Shown: positions 1-5,620 of the stretch, piece after piece
Layout of the letters: each line of letters starts with the position of its first letter
Numbering within the stretch: position 1 is the first letter of the stretch
Assembly: GCA_937937835.1 (NCBI GenBank)
Contig: CALDBJ010000017.1
Location: 1-5,775, forward strand
Length of the DNA stretch: 5,775 bases
From: an uncultured Collinsella sp.
GTDB taxonomy: Bacteria; Actinomycetota; Coriobacteriia; Coriobacteriales; Coriobacteriaceae
Direction: 5' to 3'
Notes under the pieces: model-generated
The model's input: only the letters and a program-made list of their open reading frames with translations
The model's database searches: none
What the model was told of the DNA's origin: nothing
Made by a program: the position numbers and the translations under genes

Positions 1-25
1 CACCTTTGTGGTGGTTCCCGCAAAT

Positions 26-87
26 ATCTCGATCTGTAACAGTTAGAGTCCATTTCTAGGTCTACCTGTTACAGATCGAGATTTTTT
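26..87 (+). terminator. Hairpin plus T-tract, likely terminator of the gene beyond the left edge
   Basis: Positions 26-42 and 66-82 are a perfect 17-base inverted repeat. It extends inward by TAGA (44-47) pairing with TCTA (61-64) after one mismatch. The right arm runs into six T (82-87). This is the form of an intrinsic terminator for + strand transcription. The gene it would serve is outside the window. The arms are built from the first two copies of the 15-base repeat. Confidence 0.7.
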
Positions 88-161
88 ATTCGCACCCTTT
101 TATTTATCTCAATCTGTAACAATTACTCGGCAAAATCAACCCCAGATGTTACAGATCGAGA
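27..161. repeat. Four-copy alternating 15-base repeat with exact 40-base period
   Basis: The motif TCTCGATCTGTAACA occurs at 27-41 (forward), 67-81 (reverse), 107-121 (forward, with one change, G to A at 111) and 147-161 (reverse). Start-to-start distances are 40, 40 and 40, leaving 25-base spacers that are not alike. Copies 1-2 and 3-4 each form an inverted repeat. In copies 3-4 the changed base gives an A-C mismatch in a + strand RNA but a G-U pair in a - strand RNA. The motif contains the near-palindrome CTGTAACA(G). The array lies between two converging genes. It could be paired transcript-end hairpins, a binding-site array (40 bases is close to four helical turns) or a dispersed intergenic repeat. 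The function is not known to me. Confidence 0.85.
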
Positions 162-210
162 CAAACAAACGTCCCAAACCACCGCAAAGATGGCTGTGGT
201 GGTTTGGGGT
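161..210 (-). terminator. Likely terminator of the SGNH hydrolase gene
   Basis: Positions 173-183 (CCCAAACCACC) and 198-208 (GGTGGTTTGGG) form a perfect 11-base stem just downstream of the hydrolase stop on the - strand. The stem is followed in that direction by GTTTGTTTGT (161-170), a broken T-tract. G-U pairs would extend the stem further in a + strand RNA, but no T-tract follows on that side, so the - strand reading is preferred. Confidence 0.6.
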
Positions 211-214
211 CGGA

Positions 215-874
215 CTACTCACCGAGCATCTCTTGGAGCTTGGCTGCCACGGCGTGGCCCAGGTTCTCGTGGCTTTCGGGCATCATGTGCAGATAATCGA
301 TATCGCCCGGCTCGGCAAAATCGGCGGCATTCAAAAAGTCGCAGCCAAACTGCTCAGCCACATGCGCGTAGTACTCACCAAAATATTCCGAGGCTTCTAC
401 GGAATGCTCGTCAAAGTCGGTCATGTACACATCTGCAATCTGCGGCTTGATCTTGATAGGAGCCATCAGCAGAATGCGTGGGCACGGCGCGGCGTCGGTC
501 CAGGGAAACGCGCGGACGGCGCGAATCAGCGCCATAGCGCCACGGGCGATATCGGAAGCCGTCACGTTAAAGACCGTCTTGCAGTCGTTGGTGCCCAGCA
601 TGATCACAATCGCGTCGAGCGGCTTATGCGCCTCGAGCAACATTGGCAGCGCGCGAATACCGTTGAGGTTGGTGTCCAGATGACACATATCGTCACGCAC
701 CGTCGTGCGACCGTTGAGCCCCTCTTCAATTACATGCCAGCCCTCGCCTAAGTCACGTTGGGCCACGCCGCACCAGCGCACATCTTGTGCATAACGCACC
801 GCGGTGCCATCGCGCATGCCCGCCGGATCATAACCATAGGTGTTGCTGTCACCAAAGCACAGAACGTTTTTCAT
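215..874 (-). CDS. SGNH/GDSL-family hydrolase (esterase-like), 219 aa
   Basis: A serine hydrolase of the SGNH/GDSL superfamily, whose members cleave esters, often acetyl or acyl groups on small molecules or carbohydrates. The blocks are visible in order: FGDSNTYG at residues 7-14 with catalytic Ser10; GLNGRTT at 52-58 (block II, Gly/Asn); LGTND at 93-97 with oxyanion-hole Asn96; and DYLH at 193-196, where Asp193 and His196 complete the triad. No signal peptide is seen, so it should be cytoplasmic. The arrangement recalls the GDSL arylesterase/acyltransferase group, but the substrate cannot be read from the sequence. The start is fixed by GGGGAG at 881-886, six bases upstream. The gene follows the PARG-like gene on the same strand, with a terminator-type hairpin between them and almost no room for its own promoter. 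Family assignment is firm; specificity is unknown. Confidence 0.93.
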   Translation of the reverse strand: MKNVLCFGDSNTYGYDPAGMRDGTAVRYAQDVRWCGVAQRDLGEGWHVIEEGLNGRTTVRDDMCHLDTNLNGIRALPMLLEAHKPLDAIVIMLGTNDCKTVFNVTASDIARGAMALIRAVRAFPWTDAAPCPRILLMAPIKIKPQIADVYMTDFDEHSVEASEYFGEYYAHVAEQFGCDFLNAADFAEPGDIDYLHMMPESHENLGHAVAAKLQEMLGE

Positions 875-892
875 CTTGAGCTCCCCATTCGG

Positions 893-928
893 TAAAAAGC
901 CGACGGAGGCGATCCCTCCCGTCGGCTT
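893..928 (-). terminator. Intrinsic terminator after the PARG-like gene
   Basis: Read on the - strand, AAGCCGACGG pairs with CCGTCGGCTT (positions 919-928 with 897-906). Three more pairs close around a one-base bulge. Five T (894-898) follow directly. This is a textbook intrinsic terminator 25 bases after the PARG-like stop. It ends only about 7 bases before the Shine-Dalgarno of the hydrolase gene, so readthrough or attenuation would control that gene unless a promoter lies upstream. Confidence 0.85.
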
Positions 929-952
929 GGCATATCACATCGCGCGCACCGC

Positions 953-2086
953 TTACAGGTACTTGCGCCAGTCGTCCTCGTCCTCATCGTCCTCGGCTGC
1001 TGCCTGGGCCTGCTCGGCGGCACGAGCGGCTGCGGCGCGAGCGGCAACCTGGGCATAGGACTCCTCGTTGCGCTCGGGGAAGTTTGCCAGCACATGCTCG
1101 AACTTGGCAAAGTCCTCGTCCCAGCGCGTAGAGGGCACGGCAAAGAAAACCTGCTTGACCTTAAAGTCGCCCGATGCGAGCTCCTTGCGGAAGAGCTCAG
1201 CCACAGCCTCGGCGTCAAAGGCGTTGTTCTCGCAGCCCCAAGCACCCAGCACGAGCTTCTCGCGACCCAGCTCATCGCAGACAGCAAGCACAAAGCGAAT
1301 GCGGTCGCGCAGAGCGTCAAGCAAGGCATCGTCGCTCACGCGATACTCCTGGCGAGCACGCTTGGCGTTGGGCGCGGCGGCCACAATCACGTCGGCATAG
1401 GCGTGCACATGGTTGCGGTCGAAGCGCACCGCGGGCACCACCAGCGCACGGTTGCGGTACAGCTCGCAGTTGATGTTGCGGCGACGGTTCTCGCCGTACC
1501 ACTTACGCTGCTTATCGAGGACGTTGTACAGATACGAATCGGCACAGAGCGTGGCCTCCTGGCCCAGATAACCCTGGATGTAACCGCCGCCCGGATTGGT
1601 GAATGAGGCAAAAGCGAGCACGGCCATGTCGCAGAACTGCGCATAGCCGCGGCCGTTATCGAGGATTGCCTGCGTGGCGGAGGCATCAAGCACGGTGACC
1701 TCGGGCAGGACCGGAGCAGCCTCCTCCGCGGGCGCGGACTCAGCCTCGTCGGCCAACTCGGTGGACTCGGGTGCCGCCTCGGGCTCGGCCGCAGTCTCCA
1801 CCTCGGCAGTCTCAACCTCGGCAGCATCGGCCTCCACAACCTCGGCAGCCTGCTCCTCAGCAGCCGCTGCCTTCTGGGCCTTGGCCTTCATCGCCGCGAC
1901 AAAACCGGCAGGCATACCATCGAACTCTCGCACGCCGGCAAGCGAACGCTCGATATCCTTGGCGCAGGCCTCGGACACAGCCGCCACATGGCGCTCGGCG
2001 GCCTTGGCACGCGCCTCGCGCTTGGGATTGGGCTGACCCGCTCGGTTAGACCTGCGGTTACGGTTCCTGTTGTCGACATCTGCCAT
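953..2086 (-). CDS. Microbial PARG-type (TIGR02452/DUF2263) protein with Ala/Glu-rich linker, 377 aa
   Basis: The core resembles the microbial PARG-type catalytic domain, a macrodomain relative that binds ADP-ribose and, in active members, removes it from proteins. NPGGG (164-168) is followed by xxxGxxxQE and then LCADSYLY (180-187), the family layout. GAWGC at 281-285 followed by DAEAVAELF (291-299) fits the later conserved block. The usual QEE is QEA here (Gln176-Glu177-Ala178), so the position of the catalytic second Glu is Ala and activity is doubtful. Residues 1-30 are very basic (Arg/Asn-rich). About 70-128 is an Ala/Glu/Pro low-complexity segment. The C-terminus is an Ala-rich helix ending in EDDEDEDDW. 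The start is supported by AAGGTGG at 2093-2099, six bases upstream. A possible -10 (TATCAT, 2134-2139 on the - strand) has no clear -35. The gene has terminators on both sides, so it probably stands alone. Family call is good; function is uncertain. Confidence 0.85.
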   Translation of the reverse strand: MADVDNRNRNRRSNRAGQPNPKREARAKAAERHVAAVSEACAKDIERSLAGVREFDGMPAGFVAAMKAKAQKAAAAEEQAAEVVEADAAEVETAEVETAAEPEAAPESTELADEAESAPAEEAAPVLPEVTVLDASATQAILDNGRGYAQFCDMAVLAFASFTNPGGGYIQGYLGQEATLCADSYLYNVLDKQRKWYGENRRRNINCELYRNRALVVPAVRFDRNHVHAYADVIVAAAPNAKRARQEYRVSDDALLDALRDRIRFVLAVCDELGREKLVLGAWGCENNAFDAEAVAELFRKELASGDFKVKQVFFAVPSTRWDEDFAKFEHVLANFPERNEESYAQVAARAAAARAAEQAQAAAEDDEDEDDWRKYL

Positions 2087-2152
2087 ACGTGGCCACCTTT
2101 CCTGTCGCTGCCGCTATCGGCTTTTTCCCATCCATGATACCCCGCCGCGCAC

Positions 2153-2181
2153 AAAAAAGACGGCCCCGGAGGACCGCCTTT
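2153..2181 (-). terminator. Intrinsic terminator after the Bax-inhibitor-1 family gene
   Basis: In the - strand RNA, AAAGGCGGUCC pairs with GGGCCGUCUUU around a UCCG loop, with two G-U pairs. The stem runs into six T (2153-2158). It lies about 45 bases beyond the stop of the membrane-protein gene and ahead of the PARG-like gene. The last three A-U pairs use the T-tract. On the + strand it lacks a proper T run. Confidence 0.88.
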
Positions 2182-2224
2182 CGCATCGATTTGCACGCAC
2201 GGCAAGCACCGCCGCAATTCGCCA

Positions 2225-2920
2225 CTAGTCGCGACGGCCGAGGATGTTCAGAATGCGCAGGAACACGTTGATAATATCCACGAACAGGTTAGAGGCCATA
2301 AGCACGGCGTTGGGCAGCGTAGGCGGCACCGTCGTGGCAACATAGGTGTCGTAGCCAATAAAGCCGGCGAACACCACGATCACGATCAGGTCGGTGATGG
2401 TCTGTGAGACGCCCATGAACATCAGCACGATCTCAACCAGAATAGTAGCGAGCAGAATGCCAAAACCGATGCCATATACGCGCTGGAAAAACTTGGGGAA
2501 CGTCACGCCCAAGGCGCCAAAGACAAAGGTGATGGCGGCCGTGGCGATAAAGGCAGTGTTGATGGTGGGCAGGTCGTAGTTGGCAAGGCCAAACGACGCG
2601 GTCAGGCCAAAGGTGCTCGCAAAGATTACGTAGCCCACAAGGGACAGGCCCACGGACTGCTTGCTGGCGGCGGCCGACATCATGACCATGCCGACGATGG
2701 TCAAAATAAATGAGCCAAAGACCAGCGGCAAAGCGGCGCCGCTCATCATCATGCGCGCAAACGACATGGTGCTCGTAAAGTAAGCACCGACGCCCATGGC
2801 GCAAAAGCCCAAAAAAATCAGGGCAGACATGACAAGGTTGTACGCGCGCGGCGACATCTCCTTGGCGCGGCTTGCGCCGCTCTCGACGGGGCCGTTCTGA
2901 TAGCCCTGGATATCGTTCAT
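2225..2920 (-). CDS. Bax inhibitor-1 (BI-1/YccA/YetJ) family membrane protein, 231 aa
   Basis: An integral inner-membrane protein with about seven hydrophobic segments (roughly 28-48, 61-81, 90-110, 120-140, 148-168, 175-194 and 204-224). The C-terminal part carries the family signature: FAGFIGYDTY (184-193) and NLFVDIINVFLRILNILG (211-228). Asp191 and Asp215 are 24 residues apart, the same spacing as the pH-sensing Asp171/Asp195 pair of Bacillus subtilis YetJ, a calcium-leak channel. Arg56 may match the conserved Arg of TM2. The role here is therefore likely pH-dependent ion leak, but this is by analogy. The start has AAAGGA at 2928-2933, seven bases upstream. A TACAAT at 2981-2986 (- strand) could be its -10, with no good -35. 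A terminator follows it and a weak hairpin precedes it, so it is probably monocistronic or loosely coupled to the upstream small gene. Confidence 0.93.
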   Translation of the reverse strand: MNDIQGYQNGPVESGASRAKEMSPRAYNLVMSALIFLGFCAMGVGAYFTSTMSFARMMMSGAALPLVFGSFILTIVGMVMMSAAASKQSVGLSLVGYVIFASTFGLTASFGLANYDLPTINTAFIATAAITFVFGALGVTFPKFFQRVYGIGFGILLATILVEIVLMFMGVSQTITDLIVIVVFAGFIGYDTYVATTVPPTLPNAVLMASNLFVDIINVFLRILNILGRRD

Positions 2921-2934
2921 AGGTTCGTCCTTTC

Positions 2935-2958
2935 AAAAAGTGCCGTGAAAGACGGCGC
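2935..2958 (-). terminator. Short hairpin plus T5, weak terminator or attenuator
   Basis: On the - strand GCCGT-CTTTC-ACGGC (2942-2956) forms a 5-base stem, with one more G-C pair beyond a mismatch, followed by five T (2935-2939). It lies between the small hypothetical gene and the BI-1 family gene, just upstream of the latter's Shine-Dalgarno. The stem is short, so it may be only a partial terminator or chance. Confidence 0.35.
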
Positions 2959-3004
2959 AGCAGGTGACAAGATTCCTGTCATTGTACCCGAATGCCGTAC
3001 GTCC

Positions 3005-3343
3005 TTACCCACGGCGCTCGCCCTCGAGCGTACGGTCGAATGCCCACACCCACCAACGCATCAGATGGGCCTGCGAACCATCTGGTCGTTCGCGCGTCTG
3101 GTCCTCCAGATACAACTCGGTCGCGTGCCCGCCAAAACGCACCTTATATGTTGCCGTACGGATGCCGTGAACCGTCAGGCCAAACCCAGTGGTCGAGACA
3201 ATCTCGTCAATCGTAAAGCAACGACCGTCGACCCAGCAGACGGTGACCGGCACGACCTGTCCGCCCGCGAGGATGCGAGCCACGACGTCCACATACTGCT
3301 TGTGCACGCGCCGAGTTTTGCCATCTGTCTGTCGATATTCCAT
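3005..3343 (-). CDS. Small conserved hypothetical protein, 112 aa
   Basis: I do not recognise a named function. The pattern of alternating hydrophobic strands, with YVDVVARI (17-24), VPVTVCWVDGRCFTIDEI (31-48), then a TxGFGLTVHGIRTATYKVRF segment and a closing RWWVWAFD (96-103), resembles a family of about 100-residue conserved proteins of Gram-positive bacteria with a 'WxDGR.f.ID.v' motif. That resemblance is from memory and no function is established. The protein is soluble, beta-rich and lacks a signal peptide. The reading frame stays open to 3430, but the ATG at 3343 is preferred. Family-like sequence begins soon after it, and a near-consensus promoter (3351-3380) lies immediately upstream, which would put the transcript start on or next to this ATG. 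The AGGAGG one base before the ATG is too close to act as a normal ribosome site. The stop is TAA, followed by the weak hairpin before the BI-1 gene. Confidence 0.75.
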   Translation of the reverse strand: MEYRQTDGKTRRVHKQYVDVVARILAGGQVVPVTVCWVDGRCFTIDEIVSTTGFGLTVHGIRTATYKVRFGGHATELYLEDQTRERPDGSQAHLMRWWVWAFDRTLEGERRG

Positions 3344-3350
3344 GCCTCCT

Positions 3351-3380
3351 ATTATCGAACGCATGTTTGCATGTTGTAAA
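3351..3380 (-). promoter_or_regulatory. Promoter for the small hypothetical gene, leaderless spacing
   Basis: On the - strand, TTTACA (3375-3380, five of six to TTGACA) and GATAAT (3351-3356, five of six to TATAAT) are separated by 18 bases. Seven bases lie between GATAAT and the ATG at 3343, so initiation at the usual distance would begin at the start codon or one base before it. The spacer contains a tandem GCATGTT repeat (3361-3367 and 3369-3375, + strand), a possible operator. Confidence 0.6.
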
Positions 3381-3531
3381 GCGAACAGACTGTGGTTTTG
3401 GAGTGTCGTAGTAATCGCACGTGTCCGCATGGCGTGTTAGCAAAAAGAACACCCGCGGTCAACAGGGCTAATATTCAATTTTAGTGCCAAAAAGTTCACT
3501 TCTCCCATCAGAACTCGGTAAAGAGACCCGC

Positions 3532-3563
3532 AGGAGGTGATACGATTTATCATGTTTTTGTAA
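3532..3563 (+). promoter_or_regulatory. Near-perfect Shine-Dalgarno with three-codon ORF in the pit leader
   Basis: AGGAGGTGAT (3532-3541) matches the complement of the 16S rRNA 3' end over ten bases, far stronger than the site at the permease gene itself. It is followed by ATG TTT TTG TAA (3552-3563), in frame with the permease but closed 30 bases before it. TGATA (3538-3542) and TATCA (3548-3552) form a small inverted repeat between the two. It may be a leader ORF with a translational role, or a remnant of an older start. The role is inferred only. Confidence 0.4.
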
Positions 3564-3593
3564 CGTGTCTGCAAACTTCGAGAAAGCCCATAT

Positions 3594-4643
3594 ATGGACG
3601 TAACGTTCTCAACCTTCCTCGGCCAAATTGTGTCGAACCCAGTCCTTGCCGTCACCGTGATCCTCGCGTTGGGCGCCATCTTCGTCAATGGATGGACCGA
3701 CGCGCCCAACGCCATCGCGACCTGCGTCACTACGCGTTGCATGCCCGCCCGCGCCGCCATTCTCATGAGCGCCGCATTCAACTTCCTCGGCGTGCTCATC
3801 ATGACGCACTTTAACGCGAGCGTCGCCAACACCATCTCACATATCGTCGACTTTGGCGGAAACAGCACCATGGCGCTCGCCTGCCTATGCGCGGCGCTGT
3901 TCTCCATCGTCGTCTACGGCGCCACAGCGTCGCGTTTTGGCATCCCCACCTCGCAAAGCCACAGCCTTATCGCCGGCCTGACCGGTGCCGCCATCGCCCT
4001 CGGCGGTGCGAGCAGCGTCAACGTCCACGAGTGGATGAAGGTCATCTACGGTCTGGCGCTCTCCATCGGCCTGGGCTTTGTCATGGGCTGGGTCCTGTGC
4101 AAGCTCGTCTCGATTCTTTTCGCCGCCGCCAACAGGCGACGTGCCAATGTCTTCTTTAAATACGCTCAGATCGCGAGCGCTGCGGCCATGAGCTTTATGC
4201 ACGGCGCGCAGGATGGACAGAAGTTCATCGGCGTGCTCTTTTTAGGCGTGGCCTTTGCCAGCGGCCAGACGAGCGTCGGCGATGCAGGCATCCCCATCTG
4301 GATTATGCTGCTGTGCTCGGCCACTATGGGTATCGGCACCAGCGTGGGCGGCGAGCGCATCATCAAGTCCGTCGGCCAGAGCATGGTCAAGCTCGAAAAG
4401 TATCAGGGCTTCTCCGCCGACCTCGCAGGCGCCGCAAACCTGCTGCTTGCCACCCTTACCGGCATCCCCGTGTCCTCCACACACATCAAGACCTGCGCCA
4501 TCATGGGCGTCGGTGCCGTCAAGCGCCTTTCGGCCATCAACTTCGGCGTCGTCAAAGACATGATGTTCACCTGGTTCTTCACCTTCCCCGCCTGCGGACT
4601 CATCAGCTTTGTCATGGCCAAGCTGTTCATGATGTTCCTCTAG
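3594..4643 (+). CDS. pit: PiT-family inorganic phosphate permease, 349 aa
   Basis: A low-affinity phosphate transporter of the PiT family (TC 2.A.20), which moves phosphate or metal-phosphate across the cytoplasmic membrane with H+ or Na+. Both inverted family repeats are visible. Repeat one has NGWTDAPNAIAT (32-43) and GIPTSQSHSLIAGLTG (116-131). Repeat two has MHGAQDGQKFIG (202-213) and GIPVSSTHIKTCAIMG (290-305). Hydrophobic helices fill the rest, with a short basic cytoplasmic loop NRRR at 180-183. The length is in the normal range for bacterial PiT. The start at 3594 is forced, since an in-frame TAA lies at 3561-3563 and there is no other start codon between. Its own ribosome site is weak (GAGAAAG, 3580-3586). 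The DUF47 gene follows 67 bases later on the same strand, the usual pit partner, so the two are likely co-transcribed. No convincing PhoP box or promoter was found upstream. Confidence 0.95.
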   Translation: MDVTFSTFLGQIVSNPVLAVTVILALGAIFVNGWTDAPNAIATCVTTRCMPARAAILMSAAFNFLGVLIMTHFNASVANTISHIVDFGGNSTMALACLCAALFSIVVYGATASRFGIPTSQSHSLIAGLTGAAIALGGASSVNVHEWMKVIYGLALSIGLGFVMGWVLCKLVSILFAAANRRRANVFFKYAQIASAAAMSFMHGAQDGQKFIGVLFLGVAFASGQTSVGDAGIPIWIMLLCSATMGIGTSVGGERIIKSVGQSMVKLEKYQGFSADLAGAANLLLATLTGIPVSSTHIKTCAIMGVGAVKRLSAINFGVVKDMMFTWFFTFPACGLISFVMAKLFMMFL

Positions 4644-4710
4644 TCAAACCGAACGTCCATCCGGACTGCATTACCTCGCCCACCCGTCTTCGCCTCGAAA
4701 GGACCCACCC

Positions 4711-5334
4711 ATGGCAAAGAAACCCGATTCGTTCTACTTCGACAACTACGTCGCCTGCGCCGACCTTGCCGTCCAGGCCGCCGAGCTGCTCACCAAGATT
4801 TTCGAGAACTTCGATCCCGCAAAGATTCACGATATGCTCAACAAGATGCACGCGATCGAGCATGCGGCCGACAAGAAGCACCATGAGCTTGAGGACGCCT
4901 TGCTCACCGCCTTTATCACCCCGCTCGAGCGCGAGGATCTGGATCTGATGAGCTGCTCACTCGACACCGTGCTCGACCGCATCGAGGGCGTCGTGCAGCG
5001 CGTCTACTTCACCAACATCCAGAGCATCCATCCCGACGCCATCGTCATCGCCCACAAGGTGACTGACGCCTGCCGCGCCATGAAAGACCTGATGGTCGAG
5101 CTGCCCAACTACCGCAAGTCCAAGACCCTGCGCGAACTCGTCATCCAGATCAACACCATCGAGTCCGAAGCCGACGAGCTCTATATCAACGCCATGCGCA
5201 ACCTGCACGTTAACGGCAAGGACCCGCTCGAGGTCATCGCCTGGCGTGACGTATACGCCTTCCTGGAGTACTGCGCTGACTGCTGTGAGAATGTGGCCGA
5301 TGTTGTGGATTCGATTGTCATGAAGAACAGTTAA
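4711..5334 (+). CDS. DUF47/PhoU-like phosphate transport regulator, 207 aa
   Basis: A helical PhoU-like protein of the DUF47 family (PF01865, TIGR00153), commonly encoded next to PiT permeases and thought to control their activity. The family's acidic metal-binding pattern ExxxD is seen at Glu50-Asp54 (IEHAADKKHHE), Glu151-Asp155 (IESEADELY), Glu186-Asp190 and Glu193-Asp197, at mirrored places in the two three-helix halves. PLERED (71-76) is also typical. The protein is cytoplasmic and of normal length. AAAGGA (4698-4703) is seven bases upstream of the ATG. The 67-base gap to the permease holds no terminator, supporting one operon. The last roughly 18 codons move towards T-ending codons (7 T to 5 C, by hand count), unlike the rest of the gene, which foreshadows the base shift downstream. 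A long inverted repeat begins right at the stop codon. Confidence 0.95.
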   Translation: MAKKPDSFYFDNYVACADLAVQAAELLTKIFENFDPAKIHDMLNKMHAIEHAADKKHHELEDALLTAFITPLEREDLDLMSCSLDTVLDRIEGVVQRVYFTNIQSIHPDAIVIAHKVTDACRAMKDLMVELPNYRKSKTLRELVIQINTIESEADELYINAMRNLHVNGKDPLEVIAWRDVYAFLEYCADCCENVADVVDSIVMKNS

Positions 5335-5456
5335 TTGGGGGTACATGTCCCACCGGTCGCGGGCCCGGCCACTAATAACCTTTTTCACTCCGGCTGCAAG
5401 CAGAGTCGTTCAAAAGGTTATTAGTGGTCGGGCCCGCTCCCTTATGTACCCCCATT
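5334..5456. repeat. Long imperfect inverted repeat after the phosphate operon
   Basis: Outer arms GGGGGTACAT (5337-5346) and ATGTACCCCC (5444-5453) are perfect. Inner arms 5359-5384 and 5412-5437 are complementary over 26 bases with a single difference, a G-U pair in + strand RNA (5368/5428) but a mismatch in - strand RNA. The inner loop is 27 bases (5385-5411). An uneven internal loop (12 versus 6 bases) separates inner and outer stems. ATT flanks both sides as a direct repeat, compatible with a 3-base target duplication but short enough to be chance. No T-tract follows the outer stem. It could be a small non-autonomous mobile element, a dispersed repeat, or a structured 3' end of the pit operon. 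Confidence 0.85.
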
Positions 5457-5620
5457 GGGAACTTTGGCTGATAGCTTTAGCGCAATGGGGGTTTGGCTGA
5501 AGGGACCTTTGGTACCCGCTCGGACACTTTGGCCCTTGGTGAGCGTTTGGCTGATTGCCGCTTTGGGTACTCTTTGGATTACTTTGGGCTTATTTGATTT
5601 TTAATTATTGGAGGGCTTGT
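5457..5620 (+). other. G/T-rich intergenic leader with repeated CTTTGG
   Basis: No gene is seen here. By hand count 5461-5620 has 60 T, 49 G, 28 C and 23 A, so G+T is about 68 percent. CTTTGG occurs at 5462, 5507, 5527, 5561, 5572 and 5582, and GTTTGG at 5491 and 5545. Three of the copies extend to TTTGGCTGA (5463, 5492, 5546). The last 40 bases are T-rich. TTTAAT at 5599-5604 could be a -10 but lacks a partner. The nitroreductase Shine-Dalgarno GGAGG (5610-5614) ends the region. Confidence 0.6.

Noticed and set aside
27..161. CRISPR array
   Set aside because: Spacing is regular, but repeats are only 15 bases, alternate in orientation and have 25-base spacers. No cas gene is present. CRISPR repeats keep one orientation.
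146..751. 201-residue reading frame on the + strand
   Set aside because: It lies antisense to the SGNH hydrolase, whose catalytic blocks and Shine-Dalgarno are clear. The + frame shows no recognisable domain.
1674..2036. Ser/Ala-rich reading frame on the + strand
   Set aside because: This is the complement of the Ala/Glu-rich linker of the PARG-like gene. GC-rich repeats keep opposite frames open.
3344..3430. Longer N-terminus for the small hypothetical gene
   Set aside because: The frame is open to 3430, but the extra residues look like translated intergenic DNA, no ribosome site supports the earlier ATGs, and a good promoter lies inside this stretch.
3493..3515. PhoP box upstream of pit (GTTCACT)
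   Set aside because: Only one GTTCAC-like unit is present, without the second direct repeat 11 bases later. The AGTTC/GAACT inverted repeat is only 5 bases per arm.
4313..4948. 211-residue frame spanning the pit/DUF47 junction
   Set aside because: It overlaps two well-supported genes in another frame and has an Arg/Pro/His-rich composition typical of shadow frames in GC-rich DNA.
5337..5453. Simple intrinsic terminator of the pit operon
   Set aside because: Neither the inner nor the outer stem is followed by a T-tract on the + strand, and the structure is much longer than usual terminators. A termination role is possible but not shown.
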